Part shown: positions 22,345 to 34,251 of the stretch, piece after piece
How positions within the stretch are numbered: the first letter of the stretch is position 1
How the letters are laid out: every line of letters starts with the position of its first letter
Source of the DNA: Cephalotus follicularis
Taxonomy: Eukaryota; Streptophyta; Magnoliopsida; Oxalidales; Cephalotaceae
Assembly (NCBI GenBank): GCA_001972305.1
Contig: BDDD01001375.1
Span: forward strand, 168,289-232,288
Direction of reading: 5' to 3'
DNA: 64,000 nucleotides
Made by a program: the position numbers and the translations under genes
Notes under the pieces: model-generated
Databases searched by the model: none
Told to the model about the DNA's origin: nothing
Seen by the model: only the letters and a program-made list of their open reading frames with translations

Positions 22345-23563
22345 CATATAGTAACTCTTCTCATTTTTTAGAGATTTTCAATTTCGTTGGACATTGAAAT
22401 AGCATTTTTCTTTAGAGTCTTGTTTCTCAAGCAAACATTTTCATATTCATTAAACAAGTTCTCATATGCATTTTGCAACTCATCAATAGTAAAATTTACT
22501 TCATCTTCATCCTCCTCCTCAGTTGCCATGAAAGCAATGTTTGCAACCTCTTCCTCACTTTCTTCTTCGGAGCTTGAGGGATCGCTATCATCCCATGTGG
22601 CTACAAAATCTTTCTTCTTCTTGGATTGCTCTTTGTGGAAGTTTTCTTTCTTCTTAAGATTTGGGCATTCGTTTTTGAAATGGCCCGTCTTTTTGCATTC
22701 ATAACAAGTTGGCTCTTCCCTTTTGCTTGATTCTTCTTCTTAAGGGAATTTCTTTTTGAAGGCCTTTTTGCCTTTTTGACTTTTGAAGAACTTCTTGAAT
22801 TGAGAAGTTATGAGTGCCATATCTCCATCTTCGTCACTTTCACTTTCTCCCTTTGAGGCCCTTAAAGCAACTGTTTTCTTCTTTTTGACCTCCACTGCTC
22901 ATGATTCTTCATCATTGTCTCATGTGTCATCAAGGAAATTAGAAGTTGTTTAAGTGGAAGAGTCGAGAGGTCCTTAGCTTCCTCAATTGCCGTTACCTTT
23001 TGAGTCCAGCTGTTCGGTAAGAATCTTAAGATTTTCCTTACAAGTTCTTGGTCAGGATAAGATTTACCAACATTTTTAAGAGAGCTAAAAATTGTAGTAA
23101 CACGAGTAAACATATCACTAATGCTTTCATTGTCATGCATCAAAAATAATTTGTATTCATGAACGAGCATACTAATTTTCGATTCCTTTACTTGGTTAGT
23201 ACCTTCATACGTAACTTCTAACAAGTCCCACATTTCTTTAGCCGTGTCACAAGAAGAAATGCGATTAAATTCATTTGGACCAACGACACAAAACCAAACA
23301 TGCTTAGCTTTTGAATTTAATTGTAACGTTCTAAAATCATTATCATTAAATTCATTTTCGGGTTTAAGAGAGACTACTCCTTCTATCATTCTTGTGGGCA
23401 TCCTAGGACCATTTACAATAATGTGCCATAATTGATAGTCTAAGGATTGTAAAAATATTTTCATTCTAGTCTTCCAAACACTATAGTTGTTTCTGACAAA
23501 AAATGGATGTCTAGTAATGGAGGAACCTTCTAATCCTACATTTAGATTCATTTGGATTGCCAT
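22345..23563 (-). pseudogene. Copia F gag, N-terminal and central part
   Basis: The minus-strand frame from the ATG at 23563 reads MAIQMNLNVGLEGSS, then YSVWKTRMKIFLQSLDYQLW and EMWDLLEVTYEGTNQVKESK. It continues through about 22862, giving the UBN2-type capsid fold of copia gag. A frameshift near 22870 and a stop near 22740 follow. The next segment holds a canonical CCHC knuckle, CYECKKTGHFKNECP (about 22675-22720), and a strongly acidic stretch (SSSEEESEEE). The reading then breaks near 22380. It continues at 11642 across solo LTR I. An extended gag with the acidic region after the knuckle is typical of SIRE-type elements. Confidence 0.88.
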
Positions 23564-23602
23564 GGATCTTTATATTTCTAACAATTAAGAATTATGAAAT
23601 AA

Positions 23603-23616
23603 CCACTCTGATACCA
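23603..23616 (-). other. Primer-binding site of copia F
   Basis: The minus strand reads TGGTATCAGAGTGG, complementary to initiator tRNA-Met, two bases from the 5' LTR. Confidence 0.88.
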
Positions 23617-23618
23617 AC

Positions 23619-24768
23619 TAAAAAACCTATATGGAAACCTCTAAAGAGATATTTGTTTGCGGAATTAACAAATTAAGAAATATGAAACTAAACAAGCAAT
23701 TAAGAGCAACTTAAAGCAATTGAGATGCAAACAATAGAAAGTAAAGAGATAAGGGATAGAGAGAGTGCAAACGAATTTAAAGTGGTTCGGCAAAATCCGT
23801 GCCTACATCCACTTTCTCAAGACCCCCTTGAGATTCCACTAGAAACCACTAGCACCCTTTGATTTTGGCTTACGGGTGCAAATCAAAGAAAACCACCTTA
23901 CACTTGATTTTGGGTTGCGGGTGCAAATCAACCAAACACCTTACAAGGGTTCACTCCCCTCAATATTCTCACTAAGGATTTCAACACCCCTTTTACAAAG
24001 AAAGATTTGAAGGATGGTTTTGTGTTTACAAATTAACCTCTAAATGGTTTTGTCTGAAAGTGATAGAGTGCTAGATTGAAGCTTTGATGGATTTGAAAGT
24101 AGAAGCTTTTCTCTTGATTTTCTTCTCTTTTGTTATGAAGGTTGAGCTCTTGAGATTAGATGTTCAAAGTCTTTTTTATCTTGTTTCTTGGCCTCTATAT
24201 ATAGCTATCTTCAGTTTATGGCCGTTGTAAAAGTGTTATAGCCGTTGGTTGTTGTCTTGGAAATTGTTGGTTCAAAGTCGGCTCTTTAAAACGTGATCAG
24301 TAATTTTTCAGTTGGACAAAGCGTCGACGGAGTGGCATAAAGCATCGACTCTTATGTTACCGTTATGCGTCTGAATTTGAATTTTCTCGCTCAGTCCGCT
24401 GGCGCTTTGATCTAGGTGTCGACAGTTTGGCATAAAGTGCTGGCACTTTCCCTTGGGCGTCGCCGCTTTGAATTCCTCAATTGATTTTGCAGGATTCTGT
24501 TTTTAACCGCTGATACATGCTCTTTAAGCATTGACGCCTTGGTCCAAACCGTTGTCGCTTTCCATTAGTCCATCGGCGCTTTAAGCAGTTTTGTTGGCCA
24601 TTGTCTCCTACACCTGGCACAAAGCGTTGATGCTTTAATATCAACCATCGACGCTTTGTCCTGTTTCTGAACTTCTTAATTTTGTTTATCTTTTCTTGCA
24701 CAGAAAGTAAAAATGTTAAATTCAAATTTGTAATCATTAAAACTCAGGATTGAGACTAAAAGTCAAAA
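23619..24768 (-). mobile_element. 5' LTR of copia F, 1150 bp
   Basis: This is the uninterrupted LTR. The outer end at 24768 abuts the target duplication ATCAT. The inner terminal TG is changed to TA. A TATA-like CTATATATAG lies at 24195-24204, which would be the minus-strand promoter. Confidence 0.92.
24318..24657. repeat. GCGTCGACGC-type palindrome cluster, copia F 5' LTR
   Basis: AAGCGTCGACGGA, AGCATCGACTC, GGTGTCGACAG, GCATTGACGCC, CCGTTGTCGCTTT, AAGCGTTGATGCTTT and CATCGACGCTTT. Confidence 0.8.
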
Positions 24769-24773
24769 ATCAT

Positions 24774-26049
24774 GAACAATTGAGAGTCTTGAGCTTATTT
24801 TTGTGTCCTCTAAATATTTCCTTTTCATGGTGTCTTATTTCAGGGAGTTATTCCTTCCTTTGGTTTTGATATATATCTCGGTTGATATAGATTTCTGAGC
24901 TGTTGAGCTTGATGTTCTGGGATATGTTTTTCCTTGTTTTATCCTGTTATTATATATGTCATAACTTTGTTGATGCCATGTATTTTTGGTTCTGGATACT
25001 GGGTACTGGAAATGGTAATGGCTGAGCATGACTTGGTGAAGGCGAGAAAGAGTGTAGTCCCCTCTCATAACTGCAATGTCTTTGGTGTATGAGGCACTGT
25101 AAGTGTGACTGCCCCCAGGTTCCTCTACCTGGACCTGCACATTCTAATTGTCTATGATGGAATGTGAGCGTGAGTGCATCCGAGGATCCGCTCCTCTTCC
25201 CAACAGGCCTCGTAGGATGCTCCACTATGAGATTTTCGACGAAGGATGGCTCGTATGGTGATTCGCTGACCACTCAGTCGATGTTCTTATACGCGATTAC
25301 CGACGAGGGTGGTGCCTTAGCGGTGATTCGCTGGCCCCTCAGTCGATGTTCATGATCTGCTTGTCTCTCAGGGGCTGGGTTCGACACTGATCCGTCGGCA
25401 CCTCTAATGGAAGGCCAAGACATGTGGCTCTCTGTACCGGTATATGACAGGTGGGGCACCTCATGTAAGCCTATGATCTTCATCTCCAGTTCTATTTGGT
25501 GGACTGTGTGAGATTGCCGCCGTGAAATTCGGCGCCAGCATATGTATTGGATATGGCCGAGTTGACTTGGGTAACATGACAGGAACCAGTATTCCTCTGA
25601 TCAATTGATCCGTGGAATCTAAGATCCTTTGATGGGTCCTTGGGAAATTGGTTTGGACACTTTACTTTATTTTGTCTCTCTTTTTCTTATTTTTAGCATT
25701 GTTGATGTTGTATATATATCTTTTTCTATATTTATACTCAAAGCAATCTGTCGATTCTTGTTGAGTACCCTCGGGTGATGAGCCGTGGTTATTTGTTGGC
25801 CAGTTGGGCATAGCCTTTTGTTTTCGGCGCCTAGTGATCATCTGGCACCTAAGGAATGCTTTCTTTCCTCTCTCACTAGTCTTTGGACTAACCCCCTCCC
25901 AGCTTGTTTTTGCAGTTAAGGATCATGTGAAGTTTTCTCTCGTCAGACCACTATAAGGATTTTTTGCGAGGTAGACCACGGAGCATGCTTTTCCCGTGGC
26001 CTTCTTGGCTAGCCCTTCCTTCATGCATTGGGGACATTCTTTTGGGAGT
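24774..26049 (+). mobile_element. Right part of the gypsy 1 3' LTR
   Basis: It continues from 3753 once copia F and the duplicated ATCAT are removed. It holds no open reading frame I recognise. A repeated phrase, GGTGATTCGCTG plus CTCAGTCGATGTTC, occurs at about 25257 and 25322. A possible leader-intron acceptor, TTTTTGCAG, lies at about 25914. I could not fix the 3' end of the LTR; it may end before the CACTA terminus at 26050 or be interrupted by it. Confidence 0.5.
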
Positions 26050-26205
26050 CACTACAAGAAAAAGCTCTTTGTGAAATGCAACCTTTTGAAATGGCTACTC
26101 TGTAATCGTTTCAAAAAGTACAGCCTTTTGAAACGGTTAGGCATTACCGTTTCAAAAGGTATGCGCCTTCTAAAACGGTAATGCTTAACCGTTTCAAAAG
26201 GTGCA
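26050..26205 (+). mobile_element. CACTA (En/Spm-type) transposon terminus with subterminal repeats
   Basis: It starts CACTACAAGAAAAAGC, the standard plant CACTA terminal inverted repeat. Inside are oppositely oriented copies of CCTTTTGAAACGGT (26124-26137) and ACCGTTTCAAAAGG (26146-26159 and 26188-26201), plus weaker ones at 26081 and 26107. This is the subterminal arrangement that CACTA transposases bind. The matching right end is not visible, probably because gypsy J is inserted further on and runs beyond the window. Confidence 0.8.
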
Positions 26206-28366
26206 TAAAGTTTATTATTATTTTGAGACAAACCAACTTTTGTCTCATATAAAACTTCTCTCTCTTGTATTCTCTTTCTCACCCGTCATTCTTCTCTTCT
26301 CCTTCTTCCTCACGAAGCTCGCCTCCTCCATTAATTGTGGACTGAAAAATCTCGAGTTTTCTTGAGAGGAAGACAACTCTTCATCCTCTTCTCACTTATT
26401 TGGTCATAATGGGTGGAGATAACTCACATAATGTGATTTATCTTGAGTTTTTGTGATTGTAGATCTAGGTCAACATTCACATCAGCCTTCCTCCTTCAAG
26501 TATGTTCAAGGCCAGAGCTGATGCAGCATCTTTGGTGAAGGAAGCAAGCTTGGAAGTGAAAAAATCGTGAGTTGCCATTTTCGGGTCCGACCTTCAAGCT
26601 TGAATACATGGATTCTTGCTTCAAATTTGTTGTTCCTATGGCGTCCGTGAGCATCTTTTGTGAAGACAAATGGCGTGAATCTTTGTTTGGAGGAACACAC
26701 AAATTTAGAGAATTTGAATGGGGATAGCACGTACTGAGGTATTTGTAGTCTATCCATTCCCTTCTCATATGTGATGTTTCTATGTGTTGTTGTGATCAGG
26801 CTGGGATTGCCATCCCAGCCGTGCCCCTGCTTCTGCAAGTTGTCCTCCCTTGCATTCCTATGGTTGTGGGATGGAAGGGCACGTGTTTGGTTGGTTAGTG
26901 GCATAGGTTTGGTTGTGTGTTTCCTTTATACCATGATGGTTAACCTTTGCTTGGGCATATGGATTTGTGCTTAGGAGGCGTAGATCGGAGCTGGTGAGGG
27001 TGTTATAAGGGTTTTCGGTGGTGTCTAGGAGATGTTGAAAAGGAAGTGGCACAGTAGCACCCCTCAACCAGGGTTCGTCATATAAACAAAAGGGCTCTTA
27101 AGAACAAAGCACTCTCTGTCTCTTTTAACGAGATCTACCTTAAGTAAATATTACACAAAATATTTACTTTCTTATTCAATAATGAATAATTTTTCTTTAT
27201 ATATATATTTTTCATGTGGGATTTTGGCATTTTGAAAGAGACTATGTGGGTGGGTTTCATACGAGGAAGAAGAAGAGGAAAAAGGAAGTAGAAAAGAAAC
27301 AATAGGCGGCATTGAGGCGCAAGCGTATTGAACTGTGCAAAAAGGTTCTATCTCTGTCTCTTTTTTTTTGTGTGTTTCTCTTTTTACTTGCAGTTTCGGT
27401 GTCTTTGTAATTTCTTCTTATTGGGTTTTTGTATACTGTGTTAATTGAATTTGGCGATAGATTCATAGTTTATGAGTATCGTGTGTCTTAAGTTCCACTT
27501 AAAATTGATTTTTCTTAATAAATAGATATATGGTGTCAATTTCTTCATTCATTTTTTATCTAATATGTTATCATGGTTTTATTAATTCTCAGGTTTTCAT
27601 AAGTTTTTATTTTGACTTATATATCAGTTACTTGTCGATGATCCTATTTCTATTTGCTTCTTGTAGGTAGTGTATGGCAAGGGCTTACTCCACATGTGAT
27701 AGATGTAGCTGCTTGTGAGGTATGCACCCCGCGAGTAGTCTTGGAAGTTTAAGTGTTCCTTCTAGATGTGAACATGTGCATGCACATGGAGACTTTAATA
27801 TACTTTCATTTCTTACTCATCCTCAATTGCATCTAATTTGAAGGTGCTATAGGTAATGCAAATTCTGGTATATGCTTTATTTTGAATGACTATTATAGTA
27901 TTTTTTGTGGGTTAGAAATATCTCACTTCGACGCTTGTTATATATATGAATGTCCTACCGCGAAGTTTTGGTATATTTTCGGTCTTTTATTTAAAACAAA
28001 CACGTTAAGCAATTTACATACTTATATTAACATCTCTCTTTGTATTTTTACCACAATGCTCCAAATGAAAAATCAATACCAGGGAACAGAAAGGGAATAT
28101 TGGTTATTATGGAGAGTTTTTTTTTTTTTTTTTGCATTGACAGTGATATAAATGAGCTCTCACTTTGAAAATGAGATCAGGCTTGCATAATTGGACATCG
28201 TGCTCTAGGTAGACAACGCTTCTCTTTAAAAGCATGGTCGCTATTTGATTCTGACTACTGGAAACACCGAGAAAATTAGCAAAAGAAAATAGAAAAATTG
28301 GTGCATTATGCCTATTCTGTATTGTGGTTGTTGTTGTTGTTGTTGTTGTTGTTTTGTCATTGTAAT
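26206..28366. other. Non-coding stretch, probably inside the CACTA element
   Basis: Only short, unrecognised frames are present and I cannot support a gene. A TATA-like CATATAAAAC at 26246 followed by CT-rich sequence could be a transposase promoter and leader. Simple repeats are T17 (28117-28133) and a GTT tract (28327-28353). A TTCTTGTAGGTAGTG at about 27655 resembles a CACTA end but carries an extra G. Confidence 0.45.
28327..28353 (+). repeat. GTT microsatellite
   Basis: About nine GTT units just before the LTR of gypsy J. Confidence 0.85.
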
Positions 28367-30126
28367 TGTAACGCCCCCGATCCGAGTTCACTTTTACTCA
28401 GAGCGCGCTATTAGGAGTCGGTGCGTTACGTGGGGTGTAACCCTTAACTATTTAATCATTTCTATGTTATATCATATTTAAAACTACACAATTTAAAATA
28501 TACTTACAACTTTGAACTTTTAAAAAAAATCCTGTCATATTACATTTCACAACGGAAAATATTAACTTATCAGTTTATAGAAAACATTATTTCACCACAT
28601 AAAATCCTTCCAATACTCCTTTTATGAGTTTCAGTAAAAGCTTGAACTTCCACATTCGGTCATTTCCTGAAAATTTTATTTGAAAACAAAATATTGAAAG
28701 AATGAGCTTAAGCAGCTCAGTAAGGGTTTTATAAACAAAACATGTCATCTCATTCATCAAAACATTTCGTAAACTGAGGGATTATACACCCAATTGAACC
28801 ATGCTTCACCGGGGCATTGTGCACTCCCCGATTACTATACTTACATCACATGCATGTCCGTGAGCACTCTACGCTCCATTCATCATCGCTCTTGGATCGC
28901 AATCAAAGAGTTGTTCATCTCAATTCATCACTTTTCACATTTCATAAAACATTTTTTTTTCAACACTTTGAGTGATCAGCACAAAGCATTCATAAAACAA
29001 CATCGTCCAATATTTTTAAAGCTAACATATCATGTAGAAACAGTCATTGATAGAGGAATCATAAAATAGTAAAGTTATAGGTAACATCTGATCGAATTCA
29101 GGAAGTTAAAGTGTATAATTTTTGGTTGAGAAACGAAATTGATATGAATTTTTAAAGTTGTTGTTGCTACATGTAACTAGAAAATGAGCAGAAAATTTAA
29201 ATGAAATATTTCGTTTAGAAATCAGTAGAATCTCGAGATACATGAAACATAGAAGTTATAGAGGACGTCTTCAAGTTTTCAAAACAGTCAACCATTTGAA
29301 GTTTCATTAAAAATTGAAAGAGATATGATTAATAGAAGTTACTGAAAAAAATATCAGAAGAAGAACTAGAGAGAGAGATTTTCCTTACATTGCTTATTCT
29401 CCTTCTCTCCTATTGATTTCACCCAGTTCAAGTGACTATCCTCATGCCCTCTAGGGGTTTATATAGTAGCCAGAGCCATCCCCCTCCTCCATGAGTCACC
29501 ATGCTTCCTCCACCACAATCTTGCCACCTAGCACTAGTTGCCCATGTGATGAAATAACATTTCTCTCTCTTCTCTAGCTTGGTCACACATGTCATTATTA
29601 CCATTCTAAGCTTGACACTTGGCTAAAATGTCTAGGGTCATAACTCCCCAGCATGACACATGTCCTAACTTATAGAAAAATCTTAAACGCATTCTCCATT
29701 TGTACTGAAAATGAGCTGATATGCATGTCTGCTGGTTTGGGCGTCGACGCGTACGAATGGCGTTAACGTCTAAAACCTCTGTAACCTTTCTACATCTCTT
29801 CTAACGTTGACACATAGTAATGGTGTTGACGTTTAAAATCCTTTTATGCGTGAACTCCAATTCTACTGTTCAAAATGTGCACTCCTTTGCGTTGACGTCT
29901 TCCTCAAGGCGTTGACGCAGATAACAAAATTCCCAGAACATTGACGGGAATCAACATCACGTTGACGGTAATCATCATGCTCAGCTTAGAACATGAACTC
30001 CAACCCAGCACGTTGATGCTACTATTCATGGCATTGATGCCAATAACTTTGATTTACACAACCTGACTTGCTTGCTTTGTATGACAAGGATTCTAATATT
30101 TCAACAGAAATATTCCGGTCGTGACA
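28367..30126 (-). mobile_element. 3' LTR of minus-strand gypsy J, 1760 bp
   Basis: On the minus strand it begins TGTCACGACCGG at 30126 and ends GGGGGCGTTACA at 28367. Internal sequence next to it (30127-30170) reads GTAAGAAGGGAAGAA on the minus strand, the polypurine tract. Minus-strand TATATAAA lies at 29458-29465. The candidate target site GTAAT (28362-28366) cannot be confirmed, because the other end is outside the window. Confidence 0.85.
29741..30041. repeat. GCGTCGACGC-type palindrome cluster, gypsy J LTR
   Basis: GCGTCGACGC is exact at 29741-29750. GGCGTTAACGTC, AACGTTGACAC, GCGTTGACGTC, GGCGTTGACGC, ACGTTGACGG and GGCATTGATGCC follow. Most decayed sites have CG changed to TG or CA. 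Confidence 0.78.
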
Positions 30127-31150
30127 TTCTTCCCTTCTTACAAAAATTTGTCCTCAAAATTTGTTACCTTTGTCACACCCCGTCATTCCATTACATTTAG
30201 ACAACATATATGGTGATATCAGGAATAAGTAAATAATCTAGCATTCCAATTAACAATTCAAATATATAAGCGGAAGCATTCCATAAATCGGATTATGATA
30301 TAGAAGTCATCCGCACGCAGCCCATACTGCGTGCTCGTACAATACTAGCAATTATCCTCTTACGTAAGGAGAGTAAAAGAACAACACGGAGTGCGAGCCG
30401 TTCATTGCAAAGCAATACGACAGAAAGGTAACAACCTTAAGCAGAAAGAAGCTCTCCAAAAGCTTCGGCAGCACCTCCTGAACGTCCTTGCTTAATCTGA
30501 AATTGTAGGGGGTTAGTCGTTGTCCTCACTTGGCTAAGTAGGAAATCATGCATGATAAGGAATATATAAATGCAACATGTATGACATTTTATATTGAAAA
30601 TAACATATTTAAGTATTCCAATAAGCAATCATGCCAAGTGATCATAGACAGTACAATGCAAGAATACCGTACAAGGGTACAATCAATCAATACAGTGGTT
30701 TGGGTGTCACATGTCGCTAACTCCTAGCACAAACTGTGCACCACCTATCTATCACCCTTCACTCCGAGGATGATAAATCAGGTCAGTTACTATCGGCATT
30801 AGCGGGGAGTATAACAATCAAGCTCTGCAATTACAGACAGTTTGGATGGATACTCTAGCCAACTCCTGGCACATAGGACCACCTCCGTAGCCAGTGATGT
30901 CTCCTATCACTTGACTAATGGCAATAGCATAGTCAAACAATTCAATCAATTCATTAGTAATATTACATAAGTTTATAGTATGTATGTAACGCCCGAAGAT
31001 TAGATTTCATGTATTATTGTAATCCTCGATGTAACCTTTACCTTGAATTCATAAAAAGGCAAATTTCCTGGTTGATATCTTGAATTCAAGTTAACTTAGA
31101 GCATTTAGAAGAGTGATTCTAAGTGTAATTCTGGAGATTTCTAGCTTGGA

Positions 31151-31301
31151 TAGCCGACTGGTGCAATATACCAGCCGACTGTTGGACTAAAGGGAGAGGC
31201 AGTCGACTGGCGTGAGGAACCAGTCGACTGGCCAACTGTCATGACACTTGGCCACAGGCTGCCAGGCGAAGCAGCCGACTGCCAGGGAAAAGCAGCCGAC
31301 T
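31151..31301. repeat. CAGTCGACTG palindrome cluster, 5' cluster of the B 5' LTR
   Basis: TAGCCGACTG, CAGCCGACTG, CAGTCGACTG, CAGTCGACTG, CAGCCGACTG and CAGCCGACTG. Confidence 0.9.
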
Positions 31302-32132
31302 GGATCGTGCCCTGTTTTATCTGCATGTGACGAGATCACATGCAACCATTGTTAAGGTATCTTGCAGGTGCCATCTGATGATAGATGAGACGTGTTGAGC
31401 ATGCACCACCACGCCAGGACCTGGAAAGACAGAGAGGAAGAGAAAAGGGGACATGTGGGTGAGCATGCATGTGATAGTGAGAGAGGGAAGCTCTTAATGC
31501 CATGGAAACGAATTGTGAGGAAGAGAACAGCATAAATGTTCTTTTCATTCGTCTCTCTCACCCTACAATCTGATAAGAGAGGACCTGATAATTTGAGAGT
31601 GAAAACAGTGTAAATTTAAAGAGAAACAGTGAGGAAGTGAGAGGTTCACCATTGTTGAAGCTTGGAGCTCGGAATTGGAGCTAGTGGACTGTCCTTGGAG
31701 CTACTGGGAGGCTCAAAGACACTGGAAAGGAGACACAAAGAGGTGGACTTCCAATTTCTAACTTGAAATCAAAGGTAGGGGTAGTGGTAGAGGATTTTAT
31801 GCATGCGTTTTAAGTTTAAAGTAATGGTGTTATAAAGAAATGGTATTGTTGTTTGGGCTGTGGATTTCTGTGTTAAGGTTATGGTTACTGATTAATGAAT
31901 AACCTGATATGCACATTGATTTTGAATGGAGAATTGGATTGGCTTTCATGCAATGCAATATTTGGATTTCTTTTGAATTATGATGAAAACAGAGTATAAT
32001 GCATGAATTGAGTTATGTTTAGACCAGGATATGATTACTGGTGATGTTCTGTGGTTTGAATACGTGTGAACATGTTTCAATTGCTTGTTGAATGGATTTA
32101 GAAATGGATTTCTGGCACTGTCCAACCCAGAG

Positions 32133-32348
32133 CAGCCGACTGTTTAAATAAAGAAGTCGACTACTCAAACATCCAGTCGACTGGCATGTAATAACGGTCG
32201 ACTGCGCATGCGATGTTACCCAGAACAGTCGACTGCCGAAGGAAGGTAGTCGACTGCCTAATGCTCGTGATGAACAAGTCGACTGCTTGGGAAGAACAGT
32301 CGACTGACTCAAGGATCCAGCCGACTGTTATGGAAAAATAGTCGACTG
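32133..32348. repeat. CAGTCGACTG palindrome cluster, intronic cluster of the B 5' LTR
   Basis: About ten copies, 15-30 bp apart, seven of them containing an intact GTCGAC. It is the densest array in the window together with its partner at 40902-41117. Confidence 0.92.
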
Positions 32349-33502
32349 TTATAGCAGAAATGGGACTTTTAGAGAAGGAGAGAGGCCTAGGTTAATTACC
32401 AACAACCCTAGGTGCATTCTGAGCATACGTTTGCATTATTACTGTGAATTGCATTATGGTTGATTTCTAAAAAGTGTTAACCATTTTGAAAAGCTTGCAT
32501 GATTATTATAATCATTATTGTACAAAAATATATATTTGTCAAACATATGATTTTATATATTTTCGAAATGGCTGGGGAAGTATCCCCAAAGACGGAGAAA
32601 TGTTTTAAAGGATTGACTACGCAATCCAAATGTATTGTTTTAAAGTTTTATAACTTATTTCAACTTGTGAACGGAGTAATATATTTTAAACAAACATATT
32701 TGATCAAGTAATTATACTTTATTGCTTGAATTGTACTGTGCAATACTTATGACTGTTGGGTTAGCCGTCGTGCTAAACAACATACGGAGGACTTGCTCCA
32801 AACCGTTCGCAAACGGGATGGGGTAAGAGTGCTTGACGTTGGGGCCAGGTGGTGGCGACGGTCAGGACGACTGGTTTGTCTTGTTCCTTTTGGGACATAC
32901 TTATTGCTTGTGTTGATACAACTTACGGAGTTATTCTTGTACGGTGAACATGCATACATTTTTATATGTATATACGGAGTTATAATTATTGTGAAAATTT
33001 CATATCATGCTGCATCACTATGCATTCATTCATGATACGCATTACCTTGACCTTAAACTGTATTCATAAACTTTTCTACTTAGCCGAGTGAGGACAAAGG
33101 CTAACCCCTACTGTAACAGATTGATGGAGTGGTTTGTGAGATGGAGCATGCTTGGAGACTTAAAGAGAAGACTGTGTATTTTATCTTATTTTATGTACTG
33201 GATTACGGAACAATGATTATGTAATTTGGATTATTGTAACTTGGGTTGTTATTGTTATCTCGTACTGTATTATTTCACGCTCCGTTTTGGGCGATCGACA
33301 TGGTGTTTGGGTTTTTATAAACTTGTTGGGCATCACGTACTATGGGATGCGTGATGCATGTTTAAATTCAGCTCATTTATGTTATTGCTTCCGCTATCGA
33401 AGCTTTTTATTTATTCGTTTAATCGCATGAGCTGGATTATTTTGTGTTGATTGCCTTACCGCTTATATGTTGTCTTAAATTGAAAAACGGGGTGTGACAA
33501 CG

Positions 33503-33514
33503 TGGTATCAGAGC
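33503..33514 (+). other. Primer-binding site of element B
   Basis: TGGTATCAGAGC, three bases after the LTR. Confidence 0.9.
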
Positions 33515-33613
33515 ATATATCCATTATATGCTTAGCTTGGATAAGTTCCTTGGCAATTAACGGATTGTTTCCTTGAGATGACTACTAATGACATCTTTTC
33601 CATATAGGAACAA

Positions 33614-34251
33614 ATGGATCGAAGGAGAACACGTGGTAGGGCTAGAGCTGCTGGAGCCAATGCCCCTGAGGGAATGAATGTGCCACAAGGAGTGAATGTC
33701 CCCCAGGATGATAGGGACCCGATGGCGCGGATTGCGGACTACTTCCAACAACAGATGGCCTTTAATATGGCCAATGCGGAGGAGATGCGCCAGTACTGCG
33801 CGCAAGCTTGACCGCAACATAGAGCTCCCGATCACTGCCCAGGGGAGGATGGTAGTCAGTTTGGAAGGGACCTCGAAAGGTTTATGAGACAGAATCCACC
33901 TAGCTTCCGGGGAGAACTTGATGCTACGATTGCTGAAAGATGGCTCCAAGACTTGGAGAAGATTTTTGAAGTGATGGACTATACCGATACTCAGAAGCTG
34001 AAATTTTCTGTGTACCATTTATGAGGAGAAGCCACTCATTGGTGGGAGATGGTCAAAGCAAAGTGGGAGTCAGTTGGACTCGATGCTACATGGGAGAGAT
34101 TCCAAACAGAGTTCCTCGATTCCTATGTACCCCGGATTGAGCAAGAGCGGAGGGAGACAAAGCTTCTTGAGTTGCGGCAAGGGGAGATGGCTGTGGCCGA
34201 GTACCAGGCCAGGTTTATGGAGCTAGCCAGACATTCACCCTATCTGGTAGC
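33614..34251 (+). pseudogene. gag of element B, first part
   Basis: The ATG at 33614 (MDRRRTRGRARAAGANAPEG) starts the capsid region: ADYFQQQMAFNMANAEEMRQ, AERWLQDLEKIFEVMDYTD, GEATHWWEMVKAKWE and LELRQGEMAVAEYQARFMELARHSPYLVA. In-frame stops are TGA at about 33809 (Arg codon in E) and TGA at about 34022 (Trp codon in E). The frame is then cut by the solo LTR at 34252. Confidence 0.92.

Larger units (their letters stand above)
3754..24768 (-). mobile_element. Non-autonomous SIRE/Maximus-like Ty1/copia element F (gag only), host to nested insertions
   Basis: Two LTRs match each other: net about 1148 bp on the left once insertions are removed, and 1150 bp on the right (23619-24768). The element is flanked by perfect 5-bp duplications ATCAT (3749-3753 and 24769-24773). 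On the minus strand the order is 5' LTR, primer-binding site, gag (22345-23563 continuing at 11238-11642), a purine-tract-rich 3' region, then the 3' LTR. Net internal length is only about 2.3 kb and holds no protease, integrase, RT or RNase H, so the element must have relied on enzymes supplied in trans. Later insertions are the solo LTR 3901-6645, unit G 6954-9948, and solo LTR I with element A. Confidence 0.9.
30985..33499 (+). mobile_element. 5' LTR of element B
   Basis: TGTAACGCCCGAAG ... CGGGGTGTGACA, 2515 bp. The putative leader intron runs from GTAGGGG at 31775 to CAG at 33119. Confidence 0.94.

Noticed and set aside
26496-27067. Small host-like open frames of 60-130 codons around 26.5-27.1 kb
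   Set aside because: No recognisable domain, overlapping frames on both strands, and a repeat context. They look like chance frames.
27655-27672. Right end of the CACTA element (TTCTTGTAGGTAGTG)
   Set aside because: An extra G breaks the terminal repeat and no 3-bp duplication of AGT follows.
32133-32348. CRISPR-like layout of short repeats with unrelated spacers
   Set aside because: Repeats are only 10 bases, imperfect, variably spaced and inside retrotransposon LTRs of a plant genome. There is no cas gene or leader.
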